This document shows, piece by piece, positions 10,401 to 16,708 of a DNA stretch of 16,708 bases. Within the stretch, counting starts at the first letter, position 1. Every line of letters starts with the position of its first letter. Source of the DNA: Saccoglossus kowalevskii (lineage: Eukaryota > Hemichordata > Enteropneusta > Harrimaniidae); NCBI RefSeq assembly GCF_000003605.2, contig NW_003135344.1, positions 223,067 through 239,774 of the forward strand. Reading direction: 5' to 3'. The notes below the pieces were generated by a model. The model was given only the letters and a program-made list of their open reading frames with translations, had not been told where the DNA came from and did not search any database. Made by a program: the position numbers and the translations under genes.

Positions 10401-12505
10401 TCGAAGATGAGGAGGCAAGTCATATAATTGCAGTTAAATTGTCAAAACCACATCTTTCTGTCATTTCTACAAAACCCATTGCTTAATTCATGAGTTTCTC
10501 AAGTTGCTACTCGCATGTGACGAAAAAATGTAGGGGGTTTATTTTATAACCAGTCAATCGTCATTTTACATTTTGAATACATGTTTGTTCCCCTTGTATG
10601 TTGCCCCTCCCCCTCCCAGAGATTTCTGACATGTATAAATGCCAACGTATTATATTTTGTTCTGTCTTATTGAGTGTATAAATGTAGAATTTCGTTTTCA
10701 TTTAGTAAAATTTTAATGGTAACAATTAATCACAAAACTGAAGTTGGTATCTGCCTAAAACTGCTTACTCTTGGTGACTGAAGTGTATCAATGTTTTCAC
10801 ATTCATGGTAACTAAGCAACAAAAATAACTGGAAACACAGCTGTTCACGTGTGCCTATAATATAGGAAGTAATGTTCAGTAAAGCTTGCTTCTTCTTCTT
10901 CACTGCCAGCTTTCATATATTCCTTCTCTCATGTACGTGTATGTGTTGCTATGCTTTGTCACATTGCAGATACCTAAACTTATACCGTCTCCAGACATGC
11001 ACGATGTGGTTACTTCAACACCAAATAAATCTAGTTTTACCGTACAGGCAGAAGTCTATGACAAGCCGTCTGTCAGGTTTAGAAAGCCGGAGATTTCTCA
11101 CATCATGGATGGTAGAGACTCTGTGGTTAGACATGGAGGAGGGGGAGGCGGTGGCGGTGATGAGAGAGGTGGTAGTCATGGTAACAATGAATCACATAGT
11201 AGAGAAAGTCAGGGAGGGATGAGAGGCGGACACAGAGGTAATCAGCTATGTTTAAAATAATTTCTGCTCTAGAATATTTGCCAAGTGCTCAGTAAACAAA
11301 TGTGAAAAAACTCTTATTGGAACAATCTAATTGATGTTTTGATGTCAAATCTTTGTTTGTATGCTATGTACAAAATCAATACTTTCAGTTCATTCACATC
11401 CAATCCATCTTGTTGCCAAGAAAAACTTTCGAATTGTATTGAAATGTGTGGTTGGAAGACAATGCCAATAATTCAAAATTTTGCTTTTTAGGGTCTCCTC
11501 ACAGAACACCGTTGTCGGGGAAACCATCCAGAGGTACAGGAGCAACCGGAGGCAGTGGTGGGCGTGGAAACAGACAGAACTCACCTCCGAAGGGTGACGT
11601 TAATGAACAAATAGCTGTGGCCTTAGAAAGATTACAACAAGACATGAACAGTGTCTTAATTAGATTAAATACTTTAGAAACTTTATCACTCAGACAACAG
11701 GTACAGTAAGAATCTTTCATAAGCGAAAACAAATCATTATTGAATAGTTCAGATACTGTGTATGGTTACCAAATATATTATGTGAAGACATTCAAGTGAC
11801 TGTGCAGTGATTTTGTATTACTTGTTTTTGCACGTATTAAACAGTATCCATTTTGAGAGTAAAGATACCAAAGTTGTAAAAAAAAAACACATTTTTACGA
11901 GATTCGTATATGTGCGTGGGGCCGTTCGCATTCAGTGACTAGATCCTTGTGTCAAACACTACGTTGCTGTTGCATCCGATGTAAGTGGTAAGAAAGTGAT
12001 AGAACTTAATGGGGAACCACTCAATCCCATGGATTGCACTAAAGAATCATGGGACACTATTGTTTATGTTGTTTACAAAGTTAATCTATCTTTTGTTATC
12101 CATTGTAATTTTAATCCAGAAAGTAAATTTGTTGTGAGATTAGGCTTAACTGGAAGTGCTCCTTTAAAATAGATATGACACACGTGGGACATTTCTAACA
12201 CCTCCTAACCTGTTCTATTTATTGTTCCTCTGCCAGATGTATAATCATTAGATGTATAATCATTTCTTTCACCTGTGTTTTTTATTGACATGTGTTTTAT
12301 GCGCGTTCTGTTACAGACTGAGACTCAGCAAGGGGGAATGTGGGCAGGAGCACGTTATCCCACTTCTCAGGAGCAGACACCGTCGTCATGGTGGCCGTTG
12401 AGTGGCATGTCAGGAAAAACTGTATTTTTCATTATTGTATGGCCCTTTATTTGCAACTGGGTCATTAAGTATTTAGCACGGAGGCGGCAAGGTCGTCGGC
12501 TCTAG
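4403..12505 (+). CDS. ACBD5: ACBD5-like acyl-CoA-binding, tail-anchored peroxisomal protein; spliced, 5'-partial
   Basis: Nine exons join as 4403-4441, 4744-4782, 5958-6005, 7627-7885, 8891-9196, 10254-10414, 10970-11237, 11492-11700 and 12317-12505, with matching phases throughout, to give 505 residues plus a TAG stop. The product matches the ACBD5 layout after the ACB domain: IVEAMPHT...GPFFEAI, an acidic linker, a FFAT-like motif IFCDSVE (residues 270-276), a Gly-rich linker, a coiled coil (about 410-440), SSWWP, a membrane segment (about 478-496) and a basic tail ARRRQGRRL. In known ACBD5 the ACB domain binds very-long-chain acyl-CoA for peroxisomal beta-oxidation, the FFAT-like motif binds ER VAP proteins, and the tail anchor sits in the peroxisome membrane. 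The core ACB exons must lie upstream of the window. ACBD4 is the closest alternative, but the acidic, FFAT and coiled-coil blocks favour ACBD5. Confidence 0.87.
4744..4782 (+). CDS. ACBD5: ACBD5 microexon 2 (13 aa, phase 0-0)
   Basis: A 39-nt exon encodes MLEKFPESGKMME (residues 14-26), with acceptor ttattttttattccag and donor GAG|GTAAAA. It is the same length and phase as microexon 1. It aligns without gaps to the start of exon 4: MLEKFPESGKMME against IVEAMPHTPEVAL, sharing E3, P6 and the hydrophobic positions 1, 2, 5 and 11. This is the best evidence that the microexons are copies of the exon 4 start. It is likely a helical extension after the ACB domain. The first codon is ATG but it follows an acceptor and has no sign of being a translation start. 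Confidence 0.74.
4783..5957. other. intron between microexons 2 and 3, nothing recognised
   Basis: 1175 bases of AT-rich sequence with many A and T homopolymers. I looked for further short phase-0 exons; the candidate after the AG near 5296 reaches a stop before any donor. A short open frame at 4891-5073 has no coding character. Confidence 0.6.
5958..6005 (+). CDS. ACBD5: ACBD5 microexon 3 (16 aa, phase 0-0)
   Basis: A 48-nt exon encodes MMHVYQSDPRPEKIKE (residues 27-42), with acceptor ttttgccttacag and donor GAG|GTAATT. Both ends are phase 0. Allowing a 3-residue insertion (RPE), it aligns with microexon 1: aromatic at 5, K-I near the end and a charged last residue. It joins in frame to exon 4 as ...EKIKE|IVEAMP, close to the usual ACBD5 ...EEMKK|IIETMP junction, so this copy may act as the exon that continues the last ACB helix. 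Confidence 0.74.
6006..7626. other. intron before exon 4; contains a 20-bp minisatellite
   Basis: 1621 bases without recognisable coding. Acceptor-like CAGs near 6760 and 6986 follow good pyrimidine tracts but have no in-frame donor downstream. A small 20-bp tandem repeat lies at 6243-6320, a T-run at 7128-7142, and a short GT run near 7486. Confidence 0.6.
6243..6320. repeat. degenerate 20-bp tandem repeat, about four units
   Basis: The words TTGCCGTAG, TTGCCATAG and TTACCATAG start at 6258, 6278 and 6298, a regular 20-base step, each followed by a divergent GGCCAACT-like tail. Partial units lie on both sides. Confidence 0.7.
7627..7885 (+). CDS. ACBD5: ACBD5 exon 4: post-ACB helix and start of linker
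   Basis: This exon encodes residues 43-128 plus the first base of codon 129. It begins IVEAMPHTPEVALFVKNLGPFFEAI, which corresponds to IIETMPMTEKVEELLRVIGPFYEIV of vertebrate ACBD5 and is the block that closes the ACB domain. The rest (NGPMELNANEKPLLPNG... to ...KFDLEGTE) is a polar, low-conservation linker with several Asn/Ser/Glu. The acceptor is tttttatttttgacag and the donor GGAG|GTATGT, leaving phase 1. The exon is GC-richer than its introns. The Met at 7639 is internal; I see no promoter or start context for it. Confidence 0.9.
7886..8890. other. intron 4 (between exons 4 and 5)
   Basis: 1005 bases hosting a 267-bp terminal-inverted-repeat element (7964-8230). The remainder is AT-rich with no coding. 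A weak 12-bp inverted pair (CTATTTCAAAAT near 8249 and its complement near 8380) lies after the element. Confidence 0.65.
7964..8230. mobile_element. Tc1/mariner-like MITE, 267 bp, TA target duplication
   Basis: The left end CAGTGAATTTCATAAAGGCA and the reverse complement of the right end CAGTGAATTTCATTAATGCA match over about 32 bases with three mismatches. The dinucleotide TA flanks both sides (7962-7963 and 8231-8232). The interior has no transposase and carries two copies of ATTGGTCAA, near 8108 and 8137. A short internally non-coding element with CAGTG ends and a TA duplication fits a Tc1/mariner-type MITE. The family is inferred from ends and target site only. Confidence 0.8.
8891..9196 (+). 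CDS. ACBD5: ACBD5 exon 5: acidic linker
   Basis: This exon encodes residues 129-230 plus one base. It opens with a highly acidic run (EESLTEEEEDEDDD, then EEEDEEEVRSEEEELENGE), followed by a Gly/Asp/Asn part (NDGRDDGRDGG, IDENGGEE) and a mixed segment ending KKEKKDSESDEG. Vertebrate ACBD5 has an acidic ESEEEEAQEE stretch at the same place, followed like here by a DGFV junction. It is probably disordered and cytosolic. The acceptor is tctatcatag and the donor GAAG|GTAAAT, phase 1. A second, closer-to-consensus donor (GAG|GTAAGA) lies inside it at 8956. Confidence 0.88.
8956..8961 (+). promoter_or_regulatory. candidate internal 5' splice site in exon 5
   Basis: GAG|GTAAGA lies inside the acidic exon. 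It is closer to the donor consensus than the exon's own GAAG|GTAAAT. Cutting after 8955 leaves phase 0. Joined to exon 6 this shifts frame and hits a stop within about six codons. Joined to exon 7 (phase 0 entry) it stays in frame and drops most of exon 5 and all of exon 6. It may instead be silent, because GAG GAG GTA AGA is ordinary acidic-repeat coding sequence. Confidence 0.4.
9197..10253. other. intron 5 (between exons 5 and 6), nothing recognised
   Basis: 1057 bases without coding signal. It includes a small hairpin GGGAGTTATACTCCC near 9535-9549. Acceptor-like sites near 9270 and 9680 are not followed by in-frame donors. Confidence 0.6.
10254..10414 (+). CDS. ACBD5: ACBD5 exon 6: FFAT-like VAP-binding motif
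   Basis: This exon encodes residues 231 (split codon, Asp) to 284. It starts DGFVRVNGEYMNGG, matching the DGFVQDIQND junction of vertebrate ACBD5, and ends LTSDTDSGDEIFCDSVEKQ then YIEDEE. The core IFCDSVE at 10370-10390 lines up with human VYCDSME, the FFAT-like motif that binds VAPA/VAPB on the ER. The acidic Ser/Thr-rich tract just before it (SDTDSGDE) is also kept, as is Ser at core position 5, a reported regulatory phosphosite in human ACBD5. The acceptor is ttattattctcag; the donor is GC rather than GT (GAG|GCAAGT), phase 0. Confidence 0.9.
10370..10390 (+). other. FFAT-like motif IFCDSVE
   Basis: The core is Ile-Phe-Cys-Asp-Ser-Val-Glu at residues 270-276. Position 2 is aromatic, position 4 Asp and position 7 Glu, as in the FFAT consensus and in the human ACBD5 motif VYCDSME. 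The acidic, phosphorylatable flank SDTDSGDE precedes it. By family knowledge this is the VAP contact that gives ACBD5 its peroxisome-ER tethering role. Confidence 0.8.
10415..10969 (+). other. intron 6, GC-AG type, with an alternative in-frame acceptor
   Basis: The donor reads GAG|GCAAGT, a close consensus match except for C at +2, typical of GC-AG introns. There are two acceptors. One is at 10969 (gtcacattgcag). The other is at 10909 after a very strong pyrimidine tract (cttcttcttcttcactgccag). They are exactly 60 nt apart and both keep frame. The rest holds a pyrimidine-rich patch near 10590-10620 and nothing else that I recognise. Confidence 0.7.
10970..11237 (+). CDS. ACBD5: ACBD5 exon 7: Gly-rich linker
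   Basis: This exon encodes residues 285-373 plus one base. It starts IPKLIPSPDMHDVVTSTPNK and continues through a basic/aromatic patch (VRFRKPEISH) into eight consecutive glycines (11135-11158). It then has a Gly/Ser/His/Arg-rich stretch (DERGGSHGNNESHSRES, QGGMRGGHRG). Vertebrate ACBD5 has a comparable low-complexity Gly/Arg/His region between the FFAT motif and the coiled coil. The donor is AGAG|GTAATC, phase 1. Use of the upstream acceptor at 10909 would add 20 mostly hydrophobic residues at its front. Confidence 0.88.
11492..11700 (+). CDS. ACBD5: ACBD5 exon 8: Gly/Arg linker and coiled coil
   Basis: This exon encodes residues 374 (split Gly) to 443. The first half is GSPHRTPLSGKPSRGTG and GGSGGRGNRQNSPPKG, a basic Gly-rich linker. 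The second half, DVNEQIAVALERLQQDM then NSVLIRLNTLETLSLRQQ (11599-11691), closely matches the vertebrate ACBD5 block LNEQIALVLMRLQEDMQNVL then QRLQKLETL, and has heptad-like Leu/Ile/Val spacing. The acceptor is ttgcttttta|g; the donor is CAG|GTACAG, phase 0. Reading on past the donor gives Val-Gln-stop at 11707-11709, so intron retention would make a soluble protein without the anchor. Confidence 0.92.
11701..12316. other. intron 8, nothing recognised apart from a short duplication
   Basis: 616 bases. A 15-base direct duplication AGATGTATAATCATT lies at about 12236-12264. It follows an acceptor-like ctctgccag but is closed by an in-frame stop (ATG TAT AAT CAT TAG), so it is not taken as an exon. 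Confidence 0.6.
12317..12505 (+). CDS. ACBD5: ACBD5 last exon: WWP motif, membrane anchor, basic tail, stop
   Basis: This exon encodes residues 444-505 and a TAG stop (12503-12505). It reads TETQQGGMWAGARYPTSQ, then SSWWPLSGMSGK, then the membrane segment TVFFIIVWPFICNWVIKYL (12419-12475), then ARRRQGRRL. Vertebrate ACBD5 ends SWWPFEMSP...FAIIWPFIAQWLVYLYYQRRRRKLN, so the WWP, the IIxWPFIxxW core and the Arg-rich tail are all conserved. By family knowledge this is a PEX19-dependent tail anchor that leaves the rest of the protein in the cytosol. The acceptor is ctgttacag. In-frame GAG and CAG triplets 6 and 12 nt downstream could act as minor alternative acceptors. Confidence 0.94.
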   Translation, partial: TETQQGGMWAGARYPTSQEQTPSSWWPLSGMSGKTVFFIIVWPFICNWVIKYLARRRQGRRL

Positions 12506-12565
12506 TTGATGGGCTTTCTCTGGAAATTTTTTGCATGGATTTTTGAAACAGGTGCGGTCAGCTTT

Positions 12566-12775
12566 CGACATGTGATAGTGAACAGTTAACGGGATAATGA
12601 ACACTTGACATGTTGATGAACATCTGACATGTCGGGATAATGAAAATGTCACATGCGATAATAAACAACTGATGTGATAATGAACACTTAACATGACGTC
12701 TGACATGGAATGATGATTATCTTACATGCGATAGTGATCATCTGACGTGCGATAATAAACTTCTAACGAAGATCT
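12566..12775. repeat. degenerate ~21-bp minisatellite just after the stop codon
   Basis: About ten units follow the pattern CTGACATGYGATAATGAACA. Examples are CGACATGTGATAGTGAACA at the start, CTTGACATGTTGATGAACA, TCACATGCGATAATAAACA, and TCTGACGTGCGATAATAAAC at the end. Two units carry AATAAA through a G-to-A change (GATAATGAAC to GATAATAAAC). Confidence 0.8.
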
Positions 12776-13526
12776 AGCAATTCATGATGAACACTTATTG
12801 ATATTGAACAACTGACCAACTGAGCACAAAACATGTGACACCATGATCGAGTGAATACCAAAAACTCAGTACTTCCCCGTACTGATTAGGATTAAACTTA
12901 CAGATAATTCCTGACGATTACCGGTATATACAACAGCACTGGTCAGTACTACAGCCACAAATGTCACGTTCAAGGTCAACTTATTCATCGTCTGTGATGT
13001 GATATCCTCAATAATATGACTGCCTCAATGAAACCTTGAAATACTGCATGATGCTATGCATCAATTTATTGTTGTCTTGTATATGGCATACTCATTGTAG
13101 AAAGATACAGATTAAACTCTGTAGTACAAAGTATATAATGTTTGGGATCAGCTGCTAATCTAGGTGTTCTTAGTAGTTCAGTGGTACTGTGAACTATGCA
13201 GTATTGCTTGAACTTGACCTGTCACGCACATTCACGCATTTATCGCATTTGCACATGCCCATTTAACATATTAGTATTGCCCGCTCTTAACATGCTTAGA
13301 GCACACATTACCATCAGGCATTTTACTGTAGCACCCTGAGAATCGAATAGATTCAATTAGCCATGCTAATATTTTTTTTATTGAAAAATGTCTTTAAAGA
13401 AAGTAACTCGCAGGCATGGGCGCTCATACATTTAGGAGTCAGCTGGGGTTTTTTGTGTTTTCCTAGACTAACTCAAGATCGAGCATCACTGTTTTGTTCG
13501 AGTGTGCGACACACAAATTTTAATGC

Positions 13527-13532
13527 AATAAA
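13527..13532 (+). terminator. candidate poly(A) signal AATAAA
   Basis: AATAAA lies about 1 kb after the stop and is followed within 40 bases by GT-rich sequence (TATGTGAT, AATGTGCATTGGG). It is a plausible end of the gene, one of several candidates. Confidence 0.3.
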
Positions 13533-14429
13533 TATGTGATCCAAATGCTATCAATGTGCATTGGGAAAACGATGTTTACAACACCCCATTTTGATAATAT
13601 GCAACCCTAATGTGGTATATGTGTGATGCAAATGCATTTATAACGACAGGTTGCTTGAAACCAGACATGTGATGTATGTTTCATATCTGTAGATAGAGTT
13701 TCATAGTGTATTTGAGTTCTGAATTGTGCATCATGTGGTTGACCTGCTCATTTTGAAAACCAAATTACATCATTCTTATAAAATCATGCATCTCCGCCGC
13801 TCAATCGTAAATTCAAACAACTGTTGAGTCAGCGATTCATCTAAGCACTAAATTTGTTTGTATTACTATGGCAACATGGGTAAAATATCTGGCATACAGC
13901 AAAATTAACATTTTTTTTTAATCAATGTTTTTAGTGGCCCTAGTGCCTAAACTGTGAAGATAGTGTTATCTTTAGATGACTGTTTTTAAATAATATCAAC
14001 AAATGTGATGTGCTGCATAACTGAGTATGTGCATGATCAACACACAATGAGAATGTTGCACATACGTCTACAATTTAATACAGGGAGAGGTTTAGTTACC
14101 CAAAACATTTCTGAATGTTTCCACAGTTTCTGTCACTCTGTGAGTCTCTTCATAGTACTGTTGGTGAAAAACATTTTTGACAAATGCAATCAATTGATCC
14201 ATTCTGCGCAAATTTGTCAAAACCAAAATATATTTTGCATTTAATCAATGGACAACTTAAAAAAACACACACCATTGTACATATGTAGACTGTTTGTTTT
14301 TTTTGCACATAAGCAAACATCACCAAATTAAAAACATTCAAATAATTTAATACCATCAAATTCATATGCATGTACATTGCATGCAAAGTTGTGAAATGAA
14401 ATACTCAACATATTTATGGTTTTGAACCC

Positions 14430-14435
14430 AATAAA
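14430..14435 (+). terminator. candidate poly(A) signal AATAAA
   Basis: AATAAA is followed at once by GTTCAGTGTGC, a GT-rich element. It is an alternative, more distal end for the gene. Confidence 0.3.
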
Positions 14436-14440
14436 GTTCA

Positions 14441-15179
14441 GTGTGCAATAATACAAAACGATATATGGTTATGATCCCTACAGGTTGCGAGGTGACTTTT
14501 ATGTTGATTAGCTTCTAGATATGAAATCCAAATCTAAATAAGAAATCCTTCAAGACTTGGTATGTAGGTATATTCTTTTTGGGAAATTTATAATTCTCCT
14601 GTGGGGTATGGACTCAAAAATTGACTGTCTAAGTTTTCCTGAATTTGAAAAATACATCAGCGCTTTGGAATGTGGTCGTGTTATACAGAGATATACCGGT
14701 ACTGACATGTAGTTTTTTTTGGTTTTAATTCAAGGTCACATGTGATACACAATCACACATATCAATAATGCTGGATCAAACCTTTTGTTTGATATTAGTG
14801 TTTTTAATAACACTCTGATAATAGTGTCACCGTTTTTGAACTTTGACCTGATCAGAATTTCATTCTATGTCGACGATTCTTATTATCTCAATCCCATCTT
14901 CGTTATTTTGCTCACAGGCTCTGTAAATTATGCATTATTAAAAAACACAAGTTTTTATAGTGATTGAATTTCCTAATGAAGCAGCGCCCTCTATAGTGTG
15001 ATATGTATTTTTTTTAAAGTGAATTTTATGTAAATATTTGTAAAAATCATGTAACAAGAAATTAGTAAACACATTTTTCATGAACCCGTTGCCACTTTCT
15101 AGTTTTTTGACTTGTGTGTGAATCAGTAAAGGGAAGGCAGTCTATGGGATTAGATGCCCAAAGAAAATAAGCATGTTCT
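14441..15179. other. downstream flank or distal 3' UTR, nothing recognised
   Basis: AT-rich sequence with no conserved coding on either strand. The word GGTCACATGTGA near 14733 repeats the palindrome seen at 342-353. Confidence 0.5.
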
Positions 15180-15199
15180 GGTTATGCACATTAGTTAAA

Positions 15200-16150
15200 C
15201 ATGCACATCACAGCGGATGAAAAGTCGGAAAATAGATTGCAGAGGACTTCAGTGTATTGTTCTCATGCTACTCAAACTGGCATTCACATTTGCATAAAAA
15301 TAATAAGGAAATGATTGAATTAGTACTTATTTAATATTCTTATAAAATGAAGACAAGCAAGGCACGAATAATTAACCTATATTATAGTTAATAAATTCAC
15401 TCTATGTTTTTACTGTAATTACATTATTTTTAATGAAAAAAGATTGTTGATAATAGGACAAATTTATAACACATCATGGACTGTTGAGTCATAAGTTTGT
15501 TGGGAATTTGAAAAAAGGTTGTGCAGAAAGTCGAACAATACTCGAAAAAAGCTGTGGGGATCTTTGTAAAATAATTTGCAAAGTTGTAATCAGATTGAAA
15601 GTCAATAGTAGATTTTGAAATGATAGAAGTTAGCTGGAAAGTCAAAAATGGTGGGTGGGAAGTCAAGCATTACATTGAAAATCTGCATCAAAGTCGAGAA
15701 GTTTTTTGAAAAGTTGCAAAATTCATAGTGCACTTGCAAAAGTTAGAAGAACAGTGAAAACAAGGAAAGTTGATTATGTCTGAATTAGGTAAAATTTGGC
15801 AGAATAAAAAGTCGAAAAAAAATAGATGACAGAAGTTAGCTGGAAAGTCGAAAATGTTGGATGGAAAGTCAAATAATACGTTGCAAAGGAGCAAACATCA
15901 GCTGCGAAGTCAAAAACATGTGGAAAGTCTAAAAAAAAGATTGCAGTTTTACAAGTAGGCAATTCAGAAGAAAGTTGTGTGGAAAGTCGAAAACTCTCTG
16001 GCAAAGTTGCAAAAGTAAGCTGAAAAAGTAAAAAAAAAAGTTATGTAGAAGGTTGAAAATATTTGATTTTTGGTGAGTAGTTGAAAATAGGTTGCCGGAG
16101 TACTTCTATTTATTTTTTTCATGCAGGTCAAACTCACATTTGCATAAATC
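15200..16150. repeat. degenerate GGAAAGTCRAAAA array with related flanks
   Basis: The segment is built of decayed units around GGAAAGTCGAAAA and GCAAAGTTGCAAAA. A larger copy is visible: AGAAGTTAGCTGGAAAGTC occurs at about 15625 and again at about 15831, roughly 205 bases apart, each followed by a GGTGGGAAGTCAA/GATGGAAAGTCAA-like unit. Both edges carry related sequence: GATTGCAGAGGACTTC... and CACATTTGCATAAA near 15234-15298, and GGTTGCCGGAGTACTTC... and CACATTTGCATAAA near 16091-16148. Open frames on the minus strand here are products of the repeat's low complexity. Confidence 0.72.
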
Positions 16151-16574
16151 CCAAATGCATATGCAAGTGATAATTTGCAAGTTTCCTAAGACACCATAGA
16201 GAGTTAATTGGTTTACCATCAATACATCTTCCATTCATAAAATACTTGTTTATTCAACTTTTCTGGTTTTATCAACTTGTGTTTTCGCGTTTAAAACTGT
16301 AGGATGAATGTAGAACTAATTTTTCCTTGTGAAAACTGGCCAAGACAAACCTAATATATTTTCAATGTATTCCATTTGAAATAAAGCTGGGTTGGAAGGT
16401 ACTACCGTAGTTTTAACAGCCATGTAATTTGAAAATTAATCTTCAAAGATATTTGAGACAAATGTATTGCACCCTCATTTCTGGAATGAAATTGACAATT
16501 TATCTTTTGAACGAGCCTGCATTTTGCATAATTGATTTGATATTGGAATTCAATATATCTTAGATTTTGTTATA
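16151..16574. other. flanking sequence, nothing recognised
   Basis: Unique-looking AT-rich sequence. An AATAAA at 16380 is followed by GT-rich GCTGGGTTGGAAGGT and could be a poly(A) signal, but no gene is visible that clearly ends here. Confidence 0.5.
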
Positions 16575-16708
16575 GATCTGGTAATCACCAGTATTTGAAT
16601 GAATGGTCATAGACCTGACTTCCACAAGTATTTGAATGAATTAATGGTTACAGACTTGACTTCCACAAGTATTTTAATGATTGGATGGTTACAGACCTGA
16701 CTTTCACC
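16575..16708. repeat. ~37-41-bp tandem repeat running off the window
   Basis: AGTATTTGAATGAA or close variants start at 16590, 16627 and 16668. Each is followed by a GGTYAYAGACYTGACTTCCAC-like stretch. The last unit is cut by the end of the window, so the array continues beyond it. Confidence 0.85.

Larger units (their letters stand above)
12506..14440 (+). other. likely 3' UTR of the ACBD5-like gene
   Basis: Sequence after the TAG stop contains no acceptor-linked coding. It begins with unique sequence, then a ~21-bp minisatellite (12566-12775), then AT-rich sequence. AATAAA occurs at 12660, 12754, 13527 and 14430. The last two are followed by GT-rich sequence and are the better poly(A) candidates. 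The true 3' end cannot be fixed from sequence alone. Confidence 0.45.

Noticed and set aside
10216-10401. Minus-strand open frame opposite exon 6
   Set aside because: It is a shadow of the conserved plus-strand FFAT exon.
10872-11222. Second plus-strand frame over exon 7 (MFSKACFFFF...)
   Set aside because: It is offset from the frame that joins exons 6 and 8, and has no homology that I recognise.
11499-11732. Minus-strand open frame opposite exon 8
   Set aside because: It is a shadow of the conserved coiled-coil exon.
12236-12264. Possible small exon after ctctgccag in intron 8
   Set aside because: It reads ATG TAT AAT CAT TAG; it is part of a short direct duplication and has no donor.
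12473-12706. Minus-strand frame in the 3' UTR
   Set aside because: It is produced by translating the 21-base minisatellite, giving repeated HYHMS-like words.
15430-16004. Three overlapping minus-strand frames rich in Phe/Ser/Thr
   Set aside because: They are antisense translations of the GGAAAGTC array; low complexity and overlapping in different frames.
1-16708. tRNA, rRNA, CRISPR, bacterial operon signals
   Set aside because: None seen: no tRNA B-box-like GGTTCGAATCC, no regular spacer array, and the gene structure is clearly that of a spliced animal gene.

Overview
The window is animal nuclear DNA. It is AT-rich and intron-rich, with GT-AG introns (and one GC-AG intron), polypyrimidine tracts before CAG acceptors, a TA microsatellite, several degenerate tandem arrays and a small terminal-inverted-repeat element. 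The frequent TACATGTA-type words, the hairpin/TGCG-rich leader and the tandem-repeat element resemble marine invertebrate genomes such as molluscs or other lophotrochozoans. That placement is an impression from style, not a proof, and no species is claimed.

One gene is supported, on the + strand from 4403 to 12505. It is the 3' part of an ACBD5-type gene: acyl-CoA-binding domain protein 5, a tail-anchored peroxisomal protein that tethers peroxisomes to the ER. Nine exons join in a consistent frame to 1518 nt, giving 505 residues and a stop. The exons carrying most of the ACB domain lie upstream of the window. In order, the visible product has three 13-16 residue microexons, the helix and 'GPFFEAI' segment after the ACB domain, a strongly acidic linker, a FFAT-like VAP-binding motif (IFCDSVE), a Gly-rich linker, a coiled coil (VNEQIAVALERLQQDM...), a WWP motif, one C-terminal membrane anchor and a basic tail. 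Residue numbers below count from the first residue visible in this window.

Layout: 1-4402 is intron. It holds a ~2 kb repeat element (about 1930-3890) made of ~150-bp monomers, mostly in alternating A/B dimers, with a hairpin leader and a TA microsatellite. 4403-6005 holds three symmetrical phase-0 microexons that look like duplicated copies of the start of the next exon. 7627-9196 holds exons 4 and 5, with a 267-bp Tc1/mariner-like MITE in the intron between them. 10254-12505 holds exons 6 to 9. 12506-16708 is 3' UTR and/or downstream flank with no recognisable gene. It contains a ~21-bp minisatellite, a degenerate GGAAAGTC-rich array flanked by related sequences, and another tandem array that runs off the window end.

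The most unusual features are the microexon array and a set of splice signals around the FFAT exon: an internal donor in the acidic exon, a GC donor, and two in-frame acceptors. Together they could let the gene vary the length of the ACB-to-linker helix and the presence of the VAP-binding motif. This is inferred from splice phases only.
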